From Rhodocyclaceae bacterium (lineage in GTDB: Bacteria; Pseudomonadota; Gammaproteobacteria; Burkholderiales; Rhodocyclaceae), in assembly GCA_008080565.1 (NCBI GenBank), contig VIKE01000007.1, forward strand, positions 1-64,000: 64,000 bases of DNA, read 5' to 3'. The notes under the pieces are model-generated. The model saw nothing but the letters and a program-made list of their open reading frames with translations. It did no database searches and was not told where the DNA came from. This document shows positions 27,757-36,207 of this stretch, piece by piece. Position 1 is the stretch's first letter. Every line of letters starts with the position of its first letter. A program made the position numbers and the translations under genes.

Positions 27757-29409
27757 ATGAAATTCACGCAAAAACCTTTGCACAAAGCCATGGTCGGCGT
27801 CTTTGTCGGCATGCTGGCGGCTGGTCAGCCGGCGTTTGCCGACGACCGGGAATCGCTCGAAACCCTGCGCGAAACGACGCTCAATTTGATCGATGCGCTG
27901 GTCGAGCAGGGTATTTTCAGCCGCGAAAAGGCCGATGCGATGGTCAAGGCTGCCCAGTCCAAGGCAGCGAAAACAGTGACCCGCGAGAAGTCAAAATCGG
28001 CCGCGCCGGTCCGCGTCCAGTACGTGCCGGAAACGGTCAAGAACGAGATTCGCGACCAATTGCGCCAAGAGGTGCTGGCCCAGGCCAAGGCCGAGCGCTG
28101 GGCCGAACCGAACGCCGTGCCGTCGTGGCTGGATCGGATCAAGTGGGAAGGCGATATGCGGGTCCGTTACCAGATGGAAGAGTTTGCGAAGAGCAATGCG
28201 TCGCCGGATGATTATTATTTGGAGACCCTAACCTCCACTCCAAACACCACGCGGGCCGCTGGTTTTATTCCGGCATCAGCCAATTCCACGCATGATCGTG
28301 AGCGCTTCCGCGTGCGGGCTAGGCTGGGTATGCTGGCCAAGGTTTCGGATGACTGGAGTGCCGGTGTCCGGCTGGCGACTGGCACAACGAGCGATCGAGT
28401 GTCGACAAATCAGACGATGGGACAGGATTTCAACAAGTATCAATTTCTGGTCGATCGTGCATACGTGAAATACGATCCAGTTGAGTGGTTGTCGGTGACT
28501 GGTGGACGTGTCCCAAATCCGTGGTTGTCGACCGACCTGGTCTGGGACGAAGACTTGAATTTTGAAGGGTTTGCCGCGACACTCAAACCCAGTTTCGCCA
28601 ATGGCGATTTTCGTCCTTTCCTGACCATTGGGGCGTTTCCTTTGCGCGAGGATGGCCCACCATCCAAGAGCAGTCGCTGGTTGCGCGGTGCACAACTGGG
28701 AGCCAAGTGGCAACTGGTACCGAATACCCGTTTGAGCTTCGGATTGGCGCTGTACGACTACTATAATCTTGAGGGAAGTCCTGAAACCCAGGCAAATTAT
28801 CAAAGTTATAAACTTGGTGGCTCAGCTACCTACGGCCAGTACGAATACGGTTCCGGAATGCGTCAGAAAGGCAATACCCTTTTCAATACCGCTCCGACCT
28901 ACGCTTGTACGGTTGGTGGCGATTGCGACCCAATTTGGGGCCTAGCCTCCAAGTTCCGCCCGGTCAACCTGACCGCCTCGCTCGATCTGGCCCACTTTGA
29001 TCCCGTCCACGTCGTGCTGACTGCTGATTACGTCAAGAACACCGCTTTCGATCGCAGTGAAATCCAGCGTCGCACGGGTGTTGCGCTGACCGATGGCAAG
29101 GATTACGGCTATCTGTTCAAGCTTGCCGTCGGCATGCCCAAGCTTGCCCAGAGGCATGACTGGCAGGGTTCCTTCGCTTACCGCTATCTTGGTTCGGATG
29201 CCACGGTCGACGCCTTTACGGACTCCGATTTCGGCCTTGGTGGTACCAACCTCAAGGGCTACCAGCTGGGCCTGAACTATGGTGTCGATCAGAACGCCTG
29301 GCTCTCGTTGCGCTGGATGTCGGCTCAGTCCATTGAATCCTTCTCGCTCGATCCGGCACATCGTTTCGGGGTCGATCTTCTGCAGGCTGACGTCAATGTG
29401 CGCTTCTAA
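27757..29409 (+). CDS. Putative porin / outer-membrane barrel
   Basis: 550 residues. The ATG at 27757 has GAGAGAAA upstream, and a signal peptide follows (FTQKPLHKAMVGVFVGMLAA). Residues about 30-120 are helical and charged (ETLRETTLNLIDALVEQGIF, KNEIRDQLRQEVLAQAKAER), likely a periplasmic coiled coil. From about residue 130 the protein is a beta barrel with repeated amphipathic strands (DMRVRYQMEEF, WSAGVRLATGTTSD) and a terminal Phe (VNVRF), as outer-membrane proteins need. It resembles the putative-porin family. Its place directly after tonB suggests it is the motor client or a companion pore. Confidence 0.8.
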   Translation: MKFTQKPLHKAMVGVFVGMLAAGQPAFADDRESLETLRETTLNLIDALVEQGIFSREKADAMVKAAQSKAAKTVTREKSKSAAPVRVQYVPETVKNEIRDQLRQEVLAQAKAERWAEPNAVPSWLDRIKWEGDMRVRYQMEEFAKSNASPDDYYLETLTSTPNTTRAAGFIPASANSTHDRERFRVRARLGMLAKVSDDWSAGVRLATGTTSDRVSTNQTMGQDFNKYQFLVDRAYVKYDPVEWLSVTGGRVPNPWLSTDLVWDEDLNFEGFAATLKPSFANGDFRPFLTIGAFPLREDGPPSKSSRWLRGAQLGAKWQLVPNTRLSFGLALYDYYNLEGSPETQANYQSYKLGGSATYGQYEYGSGMRQKGNTLFNTAPTYACTVGGDCDPIWGLASKFRPVNLTASLDLAHFDPVHVVLTADYVKNTAFDRSEIQRRTGVALTDGKDYGYLFKLAVGMPKLAQRHDWQGSFAYRYLGSDATVDAFTDSDFGLGGTNLKGYQLGLNYGVDQNAWLSLRWMSAQSIESFSLDPAHRFGVDLLQADVNVRF

Positions 29410-29986
29410 AACAACGCTCGTAGCCCTGTTTCTGGCGGCCACGTTTGCTGCGGCGCCAGCTTTGGCCGCAGAAAAGAAAGCCGATCCGAACAAGGGTGAA
29501 GTCCGCCGCTTGCAACAGATGCAGCGCCAGTTGGAGCGGGAGAAGACCGAACTGGCCGAGCAGAAGGCTGCGGCGGAAAGCGAGTTGGGGGATGTTCGCA
29601 AAAAGGTGGAAGGCGAGTCACGTCGGGCTGCGGCGCTGAGTCGTGATGCTGCTGCCCTGCGTGCAGCCCGCGATGCGACTGCCGCCAAGCTGGCCGAAAC
29701 CGAGGCCGAGTTGCGCAAGACTCAGGAGGCGCAGCGTGCCGCAGAGGCCGAAGGCAAGCGCCTGCAGGCTGCGTTGGCGGCCGAGAAGCAGCAACTGCAG
29801 GTGTGTACCGAGCGGGGCCAGGAACTGCGCAAAGTGAGCAATCAGGTGCTCGATCTCTATGAAAAGAAAAGCTGTCTCGACAGCAGCTTGCAGGGCGAGC
29901 CGTTCACCGGCCTGAAGCGGGTCGAGATCGAGAACGCGGTCGAGGATATGCGCGAAAAGCTGGATAGCCAGCGCGTCGGCTCATGA
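29396..29986 (+). CDS. Exported coiled-coil protein
   Basis: 196 residues. The ATG at 29396 overlaps the porin gene by 14 bases and gives a signal peptide (CASKTTLVALFLAATFAAAP, cut after ALA). Residues about 30-150 are a nearly continuous coiled coil (EVRRLQQMQRQLEREKTELA and further Glu/Lys/Ala heptads). Two cysteines (CTERGQEL, KSCLDS) lie beyond it. The function is unknown. A periplasmic scaffold between the Ton complex and the barrel is plausible from position and shape. Confidence 0.75.
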   Translation: MCASKTTLVALFLAATFAAAPALAAEKKADPNKGEVRRLQQMQRQLEREKTELAEQKAAAESELGDVRKKVEGESRRAAALSRDAAALRAARDATAAKLAETEAELRKTQEAQRAAEAEGKRLQAALAAEKQQLQVCTERGQELRKVSNQVLDLYEKKSCLDSSLQGEPFTGLKRVEIENAVEDMREKLDSQRVGS

Positions 29987-30684
29987 GCGTCGGCGTTCTG
30001 GCGCGCGGCTTGTCTTTTCCGGCTCCGGTCGTGGCCCGTGCCTTGCCGTTCGCGGTTTTCATCGGCCTGATGGCGGTCGAGCCGTGGTTGGCGGCGCAGT
30101 TGGGCGGGGTAATCGACCCGCGCTGGTTTTACGGTATTCGTTCGGCCGTAGTGGCTAGTCTGCTCTACGTTTTTTGGCCGAGCTTCACTGAACTGACTGC
30201 GGCGCGTCATCTGTCCATTCGGGAATTCGGACTGGCCTTGGCGGCTGGCCTGATGGTTCTGGGCATCTGGTTGTTGCTGGATTCCGGCATTTTCGTGCTC
30301 GGCCAGTCGGGCTCCGGATTCGAGCCGCGCGCGGCCGATGGCAGTATCGACTGGTCGCTGGCCTTGATGCGACTGGCCGGTTCGGCGCTGGTGGTGCCGC
30401 TCATGGAAGAATTGTTCTGGCGCTCGCTGATCATGCGCTGGCTCGACGAGGCCGATTTTTTGGCGGTCGACCCGGCCCGCATCGGCCTGCGCGCCGTGCT
30501 CTTTTCCAGTATCGCTTTCGGGCTTGAACACAGCCAGTGGGCCGCGGGCATGCTGGCTGGCCTGGTTTATGGCTGGCTCTACGTGCGTAGCGGCAATTTG
30601 TGGATTCCGATTGCGGCACATGCCGTGACCAACGCCGGTCTGGGGGTTTGGGTGCTGGCGACTGGTGCCTGGTATTTCTGGTAA
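29983..30684 (+). CDS. CPBP/CAAX-type intramembrane protease, PEP-CTERM-associated type
   Basis: 233 residues and six to eight hydrophobic helices. Family residues are visible: EELFWRSLIMRW (Glu-Glu and Arg), FGLEHSQWAAGMLAGLVYGW (His), and NLWIPIAAHAVTNAG (His and Asn). Proteases of this type cut membrane-bound tails or process substrates in the inner membrane. A subgroup of similar length is known to accompany exosortase/PEP-CTERM systems. The start overlaps the preceding stop (ATGA), so the gene is translationally coupled to the Ton/porin operon. Confidence 0.78.
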   Translation: MSVGVLARGLSFPAPVVARALPFAVFIGLMAVEPWLAAQLGGVIDPRWFYGIRSAVVASLLYVFWPSFTELTAARHLSIREFGLALAAGLMVLGIWLLLDSGIFVLGQSGSGFEPRAADGSIDWSLALMRLAGSALVVPLMEELFWRSLIMRWLDEADFLAVDPARIGLRAVLFSSIAFGLEHSQWAAGMLAGLVYGWLYVRSGNLWIPIAAHAVTNAGLGVWVLATGAWYFW

Positions 30685-30771
30685 GAAGTGTGGCGGAAAT
30701 CTAAATATCATCATCCGGTAATGTTGCCGGAATATCCTGAGCGGCTGTGAATGCAAGCAAATGGGCGAGAG

Positions 30772-31470
30772 ATGTCTGCAAGAGTTCTTGTCGTTGAAGA
30801 CGAGCCGTACGTCAACGAGTTGATCACGATTAACCTCAAGTACGCGGGGTTTGAGGTGCATGCCGTCGACAGTGCCGAGGCCGCCTGGCAGGTTCTGTCG
30901 TCGAACGCGCCCGATGTGTTGCTGGTGGACTGGATGCTGCCCGGCATGTCCGGTTTTCAGCTGATCCGCCATGTCCGCGCCGATTCCCGCTGGCGTGAAA
31001 TTCCCGTGATCATGCTGACCGCCCGCAGCGAAGAGGTAGACAAGATTTCGGCACTTGAAATCGGCGCCGATGACTACGTGACCAAGCCATTCTCGCCGCG
31101 CGAACTGGTCGCCCGCGTCAAGGCGGTGATCCGTCGGCGCGACCCGAAAATGCTTGAAGGCTCGGTTGAAATCGGCGGTTTGCGCCTGGTGCCCAATTCG
31201 CGCAAGGCGTTGGCCGGCGAGGAGCCGATTGGTCTGGGACCGACCGAGTTCCGTTTGCTGCATTTCCTGATGACCCACGCCGAGCGCGTCCATAGCCGCG
31301 GCCAGTTGCTCGATTATGTCTGGGGCGGTCGTTCACACATCGAGGAGCGGACGGTTGACGTGCATATCCGTCGCCTGCGCAGCGTTCTCGAAAACCACGC
31401 GCTGGACGGCATGGTGCAGACCGTGCGCGGTATGGGCTATCGCTTCTCGATCACCCCGGATGGCAACTAA
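30772..31470 (+). CDS. phoB: PhoB/OmpR-family response regulator
   Basis: 232 residues from the ATG at 30772. An ATG at 30751 would add 7 residues. The receiver domain has VEDEPYVNEL, the phosphorylated Asp in LLVDWMLPGMSG, and Lys in DDYVTKPFSPREL. The winged-helix DNA-binding domain has GPTEFRLLHFLMTHAERVHS and RTVDVHIRRLRSVLE. The match is closest to PhoB, which responds to phosphate limitation, but no phoR lies next to it, so the kinase must be elsewhere. A Pho-box-like site lies upstream of the phoD block at 41190. Confidence 0.8.
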   Translation: MSARVLVVEDEPYVNELITINLKYAGFEVHAVDSAEAAWQVLSSNAPDVLLVDWMLPGMSGFQLIRHVRADSRWREIPVIMLTARSEEVDKISALEIGADDYVTKPFSPRELVARVKAVIRRRDPKMLEGSVEIGGLRLVPNSRKALAGEEPIGLGPTEFRLLHFLMTHAERVHSRGQLLDYVWGGRSHIEERTVDVHIRRLRSVLENHALDGMVQTVRGMGYRFSITPDGN

Positions 31471-31491
31471 GCCACTAATCCTGACTTTTTG

Positions 31492-31521
31492 ATTTTGGCC
31501 AATATTTCCGGTTGACCGTGG
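31492..31521 (-). repeat. Dispersed palindromic repeat, copy 4 (intergenic)
   Basis: Reverse orientation: ATTTTGGCCAATATTTCC followed by GGTTGACCGTGG. It sits between two convergent genes (response regulator and transglycosylase) and could also act as a weak stem. Confidence 0.85.
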
Positions 31522-31540
31522 GATTGGTCTGGAAAGGCGC

Positions 31541-32155
31541 TCAGTTTCCCTGCATCCGGCGGTAATGCGCGACGACCAGCGGCACGTAGCGCCGGGTTTC
31601 GGCGTAGGGCGGCAGGCGGCGGCCATGGCGGATGACGGCGTTTTCGCCGGCATTGTAGGCGGCCAGCGCCAGTTCGAGATTGTTGTCGAACAGCGCCAGC
31701 AGGTCGCGCAGGTAGCGGGCACCGGCGCGGATGTTTTCGCCGGGGTCGAGCAGGTTGACCGTGCCGTAGCGTTTGGCAGTGCCGGGCAGCAACTGCATCA
31801 GGCCGGTCGCTCCCTTCGGTGAAACGGCACCCTGGTTGTAGCCGGATTCGACGGTGATCACCGCGTGCAACAGCTTGGCGTCGACGCCGGACTCGTTGCT
31901 GGCGCGCATGACCGAATCGTGAAACGGCCGCTGGCCGTAGGGCAGGGCGAGCACGCCGCGCGGTGCGCGCAAGGCGGCGCGGGCCGGTTCGAAACGGTCG
32001 GCCAGCACCAGCCGGTAGCGCTTGTCGTCCGGAATGTTGCTCAGGTGCTCGACACCGTCCTCGTCGACAAAGCCGAAAATGCCGCCGACCGCCTGAGCCT
32101 GCAGGGGAGCAAGCGCGGTGACGGCAAGGCAGAAGAGGGCTGAGTTGAGGCGCAT
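31541..32155 (-). CDS. Exported soluble lytic transglycosylase (SLT domain) with DUF4124-like N-terminus
   Basis: 204 residues with a signal peptide (RLNSALFCLAVTALAPLQAQA). The short N-terminal region (IFGFVDEDGVEHLSNIPDD) is DUF4124-like. The SLT domain from about residue 80 has the catalytic Glu in LLHAVITVESGYNQGAVSPK, then GATGLMQLLPGTAKRYG and AALAAYNAGENAV. The enzyme cleaves peptidoglycan with anhydromuramic acid formation. Similar enzymes often sit beside secretion or pilus genes to open the wall, and a GspG gene starts about 230 bases away on the opposite strand. Confidence 0.9.
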   Translation of the reverse strand: MRLNSALFCLAVTALAPLQAQAVGGIFGFVDEDGVEHLSNIPDDKRYRLVLADRFEPARAALRAPRGVLALPYGQRPFHDSVMRASNESGVDAKLLHAVITVESGYNQGAVSPKGATGLMQLLPGTAKRYGTVNLLDPGENIRAGARYLRDLLALFDNNLELALAAYNAGENAVIRHGRRLPPYAETRRYVPLVVAHYRRMQGN

Positions 32156-32387
32156 GGTCGAATCATAATCGAGTTGTCCGCCCAGCTTAACCTGCCTGTG
32201 TTACCGGGAATTGACCGGCGGGTAACCGGGGCTTGGCCAGCTTTCAGTGACGGTAGCGTCATGGTCATGTAACGCAGCTTGCATAGTATTATTCCCTGGA
32301 TACTTAATCTCCCTTGGCGAACCCGTGTTGCATAAACTAATTTCCCGAATCCTTGGCCGCCTTTTCGCGCCCGGCGTCGTTTCCCGG

Positions 32388-32792
32388 ATGCGTCAGCGCG
32401 GATTTACCCTGCTTGAACTGCTCGTCGTCATGGTCATCATCGGTCTTCTCGCCGGTTATGTCGGGCCAAAGTATTTTTCGCAGATCGGCAAATCGGAAAT
32501 CAAGGCGACGCGAGCCCAGATCGACGGCCTGGAAAAGGCACTCGACCAATATCGTCTCGATGTCGGTCGTTACCCCAATACAGAGCAGGGACTTGCCGCG
32601 CTGACCAAGCGTCCGGCTGGCGAGAGCCGCTGGCAGGGCCCCTACCTCAAGAAGGAGGTGCCGGCAGACCCGTGGGGCGCCGCCTACCAGTACGCCCAGC
32701 CCGGAGAACACGGCGACTTCGATCTCTTCTCCTTCGGCAAGGATGGCAAGGCCGGCGGCGAGGACGAAAACGCCGATATCACCAACTGGTGA
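32388..32792 (+). CDS. gspG: Major pseudopilin GspG
   Basis: 134 residues from the ATG at 32388. A GTG at 32325 would give a long leader. The prepilin site is QRGFTLLELLVVMVIIGLLA, with Glu5 present. The body shows the GspG signature DVGRYPNTEQGLAALTKRPA, YLKKEVPADPWG and the calcium loop to the end (FSFGKDGKAGGEDENADIT). It is the main subunit of the type II pseudopilus. gspF starts 13 bases downstream. Confidence 0.93.
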   Translation: MRQRGFTLLELLVVMVIIGLLAGYVGPKYFSQIGKSEIKATRAQIDGLEKALDQYRLDVGRYPNTEQGLAALTKRPAGESRWQGPYLKKEVPADPWGAAYQYAQPGEHGDFDLFSFGKDGKAGGEDENADITNW

Positions 32793-32805
32793 GTCGCGGC
32801 TGACA

Positions 32806-33774
32806 ATGGATTACGACGTGATGGCCGTTTTTCCCGGTCGGGGTGTTTGCCGACTGACGGTGGCGGCCGAATCACCTGAACTGCTTGGCGCGGCGCCGGC
32901 CTTGCAGGGCGGCGTCATCGTCTCGTCGCGGTCCGAGGTCCTGAGCCGTCTGCTCGGCCACCTGCGTGAAGGGCAGTCACTGTCGACGGCCATGCAGCAT
33001 CATCCCGAGGCCTTTCCCGATCTGTACGTGGCAACAGTCAGGGCCAGCGAACGCACCGGCGACATGCCCGAAGCGCTGCAGCGCTACATTGTCTTCCACG
33101 AAAAACTGGCCGACCTCAAGAAGAAAATCGTCAGCGCTGCCATCTACCCGGTCTTGCTGATGTCGGTCGGGGCGATTGTTACGCTCTTCCTGCTCGGCTA
33201 CGTCGTGCCGCGCTTTGCCATGGTTTTTGCCGATAGCGGGCGCGATCCGGAGGGGCTGTCCAGCCTGCTTTTCGCCTGGGGCGGCTTCATCAACAACCAT
33301 GCTGCCGGGCTGGCAATTGGCGTCGCGCTGGGCGTCGCCGGTCTGGTTGGCCTCTTTTCGCTGCCGCCGGTGCGCGCTGCCGTCGCCCGCGCCGCCTGGC
33401 GTGTGCCGGCCCTCGGCGAACGTATCCGGCTGGTCTTCCTGGCCCGTTTCTACCGGACCACCGGCATGCTGCTGCGCGCCGGCATTCCCCTCAAAACGAC
33501 GCTTGGCATGGTCGCCGATATTTTGCCCGTGGCCTTGCGCGCCGGTTTGCTCCAGGCGGTGGCCGACATCGAACAGGGGCGGCCGTTTTCGCAGGCGGCT
33601 GAACGAGGCGGCCTGACCACGCCGGTAGCGCTGCGCATGATTGCCGTCGGCGAACGCAGCGGTCAGCTCGGCGACATGATGGAAGCGGTCGCCACCTTTT
33701 ACGACGAGGAAATCAACCGCCTCGTCGACATGCTGTACATGCCGATCTTCGAACTGGCCGGCAATTTTCAGTAG
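32806..33774 (+). CDS. gspF: Type II secretion inner-membrane protein GspF, apparently shortened
   Basis: 322 residues; full GspF is about 400. The T2SSF domains are recognisable (HPEAFPDLYVATVRASERTG, YPVLLMSVGAIVTLFLLGYV, FLARFYRTTGMLLRAGIPLK, MIAVGERSGQLGDMMEAV). The N-terminal part lacks the usual 'L-x-x-F-T-R-Q-L-A' helix between about residues 50 and 55. Near the C-terminus EEINRLVDMLYMPIFELAGN runs straight from the domain end to the final strand, without the expected last transmembrane helix. These look like two in-frame deletions. Whether the protein still works is unknown; the reading frame is intact. Confidence 0.85.
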   Translation: MDYDVMAVFPGRGVCRLTVAAESPELLGAAPALQGGVIVSSRSEVLSRLLGHLREGQSLSTAMQHHPEAFPDLYVATVRASERTGDMPEALQRYIVFHEKLADLKKKIVSAAIYPVLLMSVGAIVTLFLLGYVVPRFAMVFADSGRDPEGLSSLLFAWGGFINNHAAGLAIGVALGVAGLVGLFSLPPVRAAVARAAWRVPALGERIRLVFLARFYRTTGMLLRAGIPLKTTLGMVADILPVALRAGLLQAVADIEQGRPFSQAAERGGLTTPVALRMIAVGERSGQLGDMMEAVATFYDEEINRLVDMLYMPIFELAGNFQ

Positions 33775-33782
33775 AGTAAGCG

Positions 33783-35459
33783 ATGAACTCACCAAGGGAG
33801 GCGCACTTGTCGATGGAACGCCAGGAACACGATGTCCTGCTCGGCGAGGCATGCCAGCTGGCGGCGGCCGGTCGTGGCCTGCCGGCGGTGATGGCTGCCC
33901 TGCAGGCCGATTTCGGCCAGAGCGAAGAGGCGGCCGGCGAATTGACGGCCCTGGCCTTCGGCCTCAATGCGATCAGTCTGGCCGAGCTTTCCGAACACTC
34001 GCTGGCCCTGTCGCTGGCGCCGTTTGCTGAATTCATCCGGCGCCTGATCGCTACGCCCAATCCCTTCGACGTCACCGTGCGCGACTGGCTGGAAGGCCTG
34101 GTGCCGCTCGGCAAGCCGCTGCACTGGCGCCTGGCGCCGCCTTCGGTTTTAACTGCCTTCCTGGCCCGTGAAGAAACCCGGGTTCGGGCGCTCGACGGCA
34201 GTCTGAGCGGCGAGGGCGGCCAGATCGCCATCGGTTCGGTGGCCGAAGACCTCTCGCTGCAACGCATTTCCGAAGACGGCAGCGCCGTTGTTCGCCTTCT
34301 CCGGTCAACGCTGCACGATGGCCTGAAAGCCGGGGCCAGCGATATCCACGTCGAGGCCAACAATCGCGGCCTGGCCATCAAGTACCGCATCGACGGCGTG
34401 CTCAATTACGCCGGGTCGATCGACGGCGTCGACACCGCCGAGCAGATGATTTCCCGCGTCAAGGTGCTCTCCGAGCTCGACATCTCCGAGCGCCGCGTGC
34501 CGCAGGACGGCCGCTTCAAGGTCAGCTGGCAGGACCGCGAGATCGACATCCGCGTCTCGATCATGCCGAGCATCTGGGGCGAGGACGCCGTGTTGCGCGT
34601 GCTCGACAAGCAGGCGCTGACCGATCATCTGCAGGGCCTGCGTCTCGACGCCATGGGCTTCGACGCCGACATCATGGCGCGCATCCGTCGGCTGTCCAGC
34701 GAACCCTACGGCATGGTGCTGGTGACCGGCCCGACCGGTTCCGGCAAGACGACCACGCTCTACGCGGCACTGACTGAAATCAATGACGGCAAAGACAAGA
34801 TCATCACCATCGAAGATCCGGTCGAATACCAGCTTTCCGGCGTCCTGCAGATCCCGGTCAACGAGAAAAAAGGCCTGACTTTCGCCCGCGGCCTGCGCTC
34901 CATCCTGCGGCACGATCCGGACAAGATCATGGTCGGCGAAATCCGCGACTCGGAAACCGCGCAGATTGCCGTCCAGGCCGCGCTGACCGGTCACCTGGTG
35001 TTCACCACGGTGCACGCCAACAACGTTTTCGACGTCATCGGCCGCTTCCTGCACATGGAAGTCGACCCGTACAACCTCGTTTCGGCGCTCAACGGCGTGG
35101 TCGCCCAACGCCTGATCCGTACCCTGTGCCCGGCCTGCGCGCAGCCGACGACACCGACCGGCGAAGAGCTGACCGACGCTGATATCGGAACGGTGGCCGG
35201 TGCCGACTGGAAATTCCGCCGCGCAGTTGGCTGCGGCACCTGTCGCGGCACCGGCTATCGTGGTCGCAAGGCTATCGCCGAACTGCTCGTCCTCAACGAC
35301 GAAATCCGCGAACTGATCATCAGCCGTGCCCCGATCCGCCAACTCAAGGAAGCGGCCCGCCGTAACGGCACCCGCTCGCTGCGCGAAAGCGCCCTCGACC
35401 TCGTCCGCGACGGGATAACCAGCCTGGAAGAAGCCAACCGTGTCACTTTCGTGGCTTGA
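33783..35459 (+). CDS. gspE: Type II secretion/pilus assembly ATPase GspE
   Basis: 558 residues. The N-terminal domain (residues 1-170) is helical. The ATPase core has Walker A GPTGSGKTTTLYAALTEIN, the Asp box IITIEDPVEYQL, Walker B-like DKIMVGEIRDSETAQIA, and His-box LTGHLVFTTVHANN. A zinc-binding tetracysteine follows (CPACAQP then CGTCRGTGY). It powers pseudopilus assembly from the cytoplasm. The stop overlaps the next gene by 20 bases. Confidence 0.95.
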   Translation: MNSPREAHLSMERQEHDVLLGEACQLAAAGRGLPAVMAALQADFGQSEEAAGELTALAFGLNAISLAELSEHSLALSLAPFAEFIRRLIATPNPFDVTVRDWLEGLVPLGKPLHWRLAPPSVLTAFLAREETRVRALDGSLSGEGGQIAIGSVAEDLSLQRISEDGSAVVRLLRSTLHDGLKAGASDIHVEANNRGLAIKYRIDGVLNYAGSIDGVDTAEQMISRVKVLSELDISERRVPQDGRFKVSWQDREIDIRVSIMPSIWGEDAVLRVLDKQALTDHLQGLRLDAMGFDADIMARIRRLSSEPYGMVLVTGPTGSGKTTTLYAALTEINDGKDKIITIEDPVEYQLSGVLQIPVNEKKGLTFARGLRSILRHDPDKIMVGEIRDSETAQIAVQAALTGHLVFTTVHANNVFDVIGRFLHMEVDPYNLVSALNGVVAQRLIRTLCPACAQPTTPTGEELTDADIGTVAGADWKFRRAVGCGTCRGTGYRGRKAIAELLVLNDEIRELIISRAPIRQLKEAARRNGTRSLRESALDLVRDGITSLEEANRVTFVA

Positions 35460-36207
35460 CCGCCTGACCCTCTTCATTCACCCGCAGCGCGTCGTTCTTG
35501 AACGGCAGCCGTGGCGCGGTGCACCGTCCAGCCAAACGGCCGAGGTGGCGCCGCCGACGCCGGGCGAAGCCGACTGGCAGCCCGTGCTGGCCGCCGCCGA
35601 CGCTTTGCTCAAGACCGCCGGCCAGGGCGCTGCCCTGCGCATCATAGTTGCCGACCATCTGGTTCGCTACACCTTGCTGCCGTGGAGCGAGATGTTGACC
35701 GGCAAGGCGGCCCGACTGGACATGGCCCGTGCCCTGTTGCGCAACGCGCTGGGCGAACGGGCGGTGGCGCTGGACATCGCGCTCGACCGTCCGTCCTTCG
35801 GCAAGAGCGGCATTGCCGCCGGTATCGACCGCCAGTTGCTGGCTGGCCTGCGCGCTGCCGCCAGGGCCCGGCGCCTGCGCCTGAACAGCGTGCAGCCGCG
35901 GCTGATCGCCGAGCTGGCGGCGCAGCAGACACAGTTGAACGACGGCTGGCTGGCCTGCCTCGACCTCGGTTGGCTGACCCTGGCCGGCGTGCGCGACGGC
36001 GAGATTTCCAGCCTGCGCAATCACCGCGCCAGTACGACGGAGCCGGCCATTCTGGCGGGTGAGCTGGCCGGCTTGCTGGCCGCCGAATCTGCCACGGTCA
36101 ACGGGAAAAAAGTGCTGATTTCTGCATCTGCCGTCGCTGCCCCAAAGCTCGCCGGCGGCTGGGAAACGACGCTGGTCACGCCAGTCACCGGAGGCGCCCA
36201 TGCGTGA
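35440..36207 (+). CDS. GspL/PilM-like assembly protein
   Basis: 255 residues from a GTG at 35440 overlapping the gspE end. The sequence has the alternating alpha/beta pattern of the actin-like fold of PilM/GspL N-domains (GAALRIIVADHLVRYTLLPW, GWLACLDLGWLTLAGVRDGE). No transmembrane helix is seen, so it is closer to PilM than to full GspL. Order with the next three genes (PilN-, PilO-, PilP-like) fits an inner-membrane platform. A probable palindromic repeat copy at 36092-36120 encodes ATVNGKKVLIS. Confidence 0.7.
   Translation: MSLSWLDRLTLFIHPQRVVLERQPWRGAPSSQTAEVAPPTPGEADWQPVLAAADALLKTAGQGAALRIIVADHLVRYTLLPWSEMLTGKAARLDMARALLRNALGERAVALDIALDRPSFGKSGIAAGIDRQLLAGLRAAARARRLRLNSVQPRLIAELAAQQTQLNDGWLACLDLGWLTLAGVRDGEISSLRNHRASTTEPAILAGELAGLLAAESATVNGKKVLISASAVAAPKLAGGWETTLVTPVTGGAHA
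36092..36120 (+). repeat. Dispersed palindromic repeat, copy 5 (intragenic, degenerate)
   Basis: CCACGGTCAACGGGAAAAAA followed by GTGCTGATT. One mismatch in the first half and a lost palindrome. It is read as TVNGKKVLI, the same frame as the copies in the ExbB-fusion and DUF58 genes. Confidence 0.55.
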
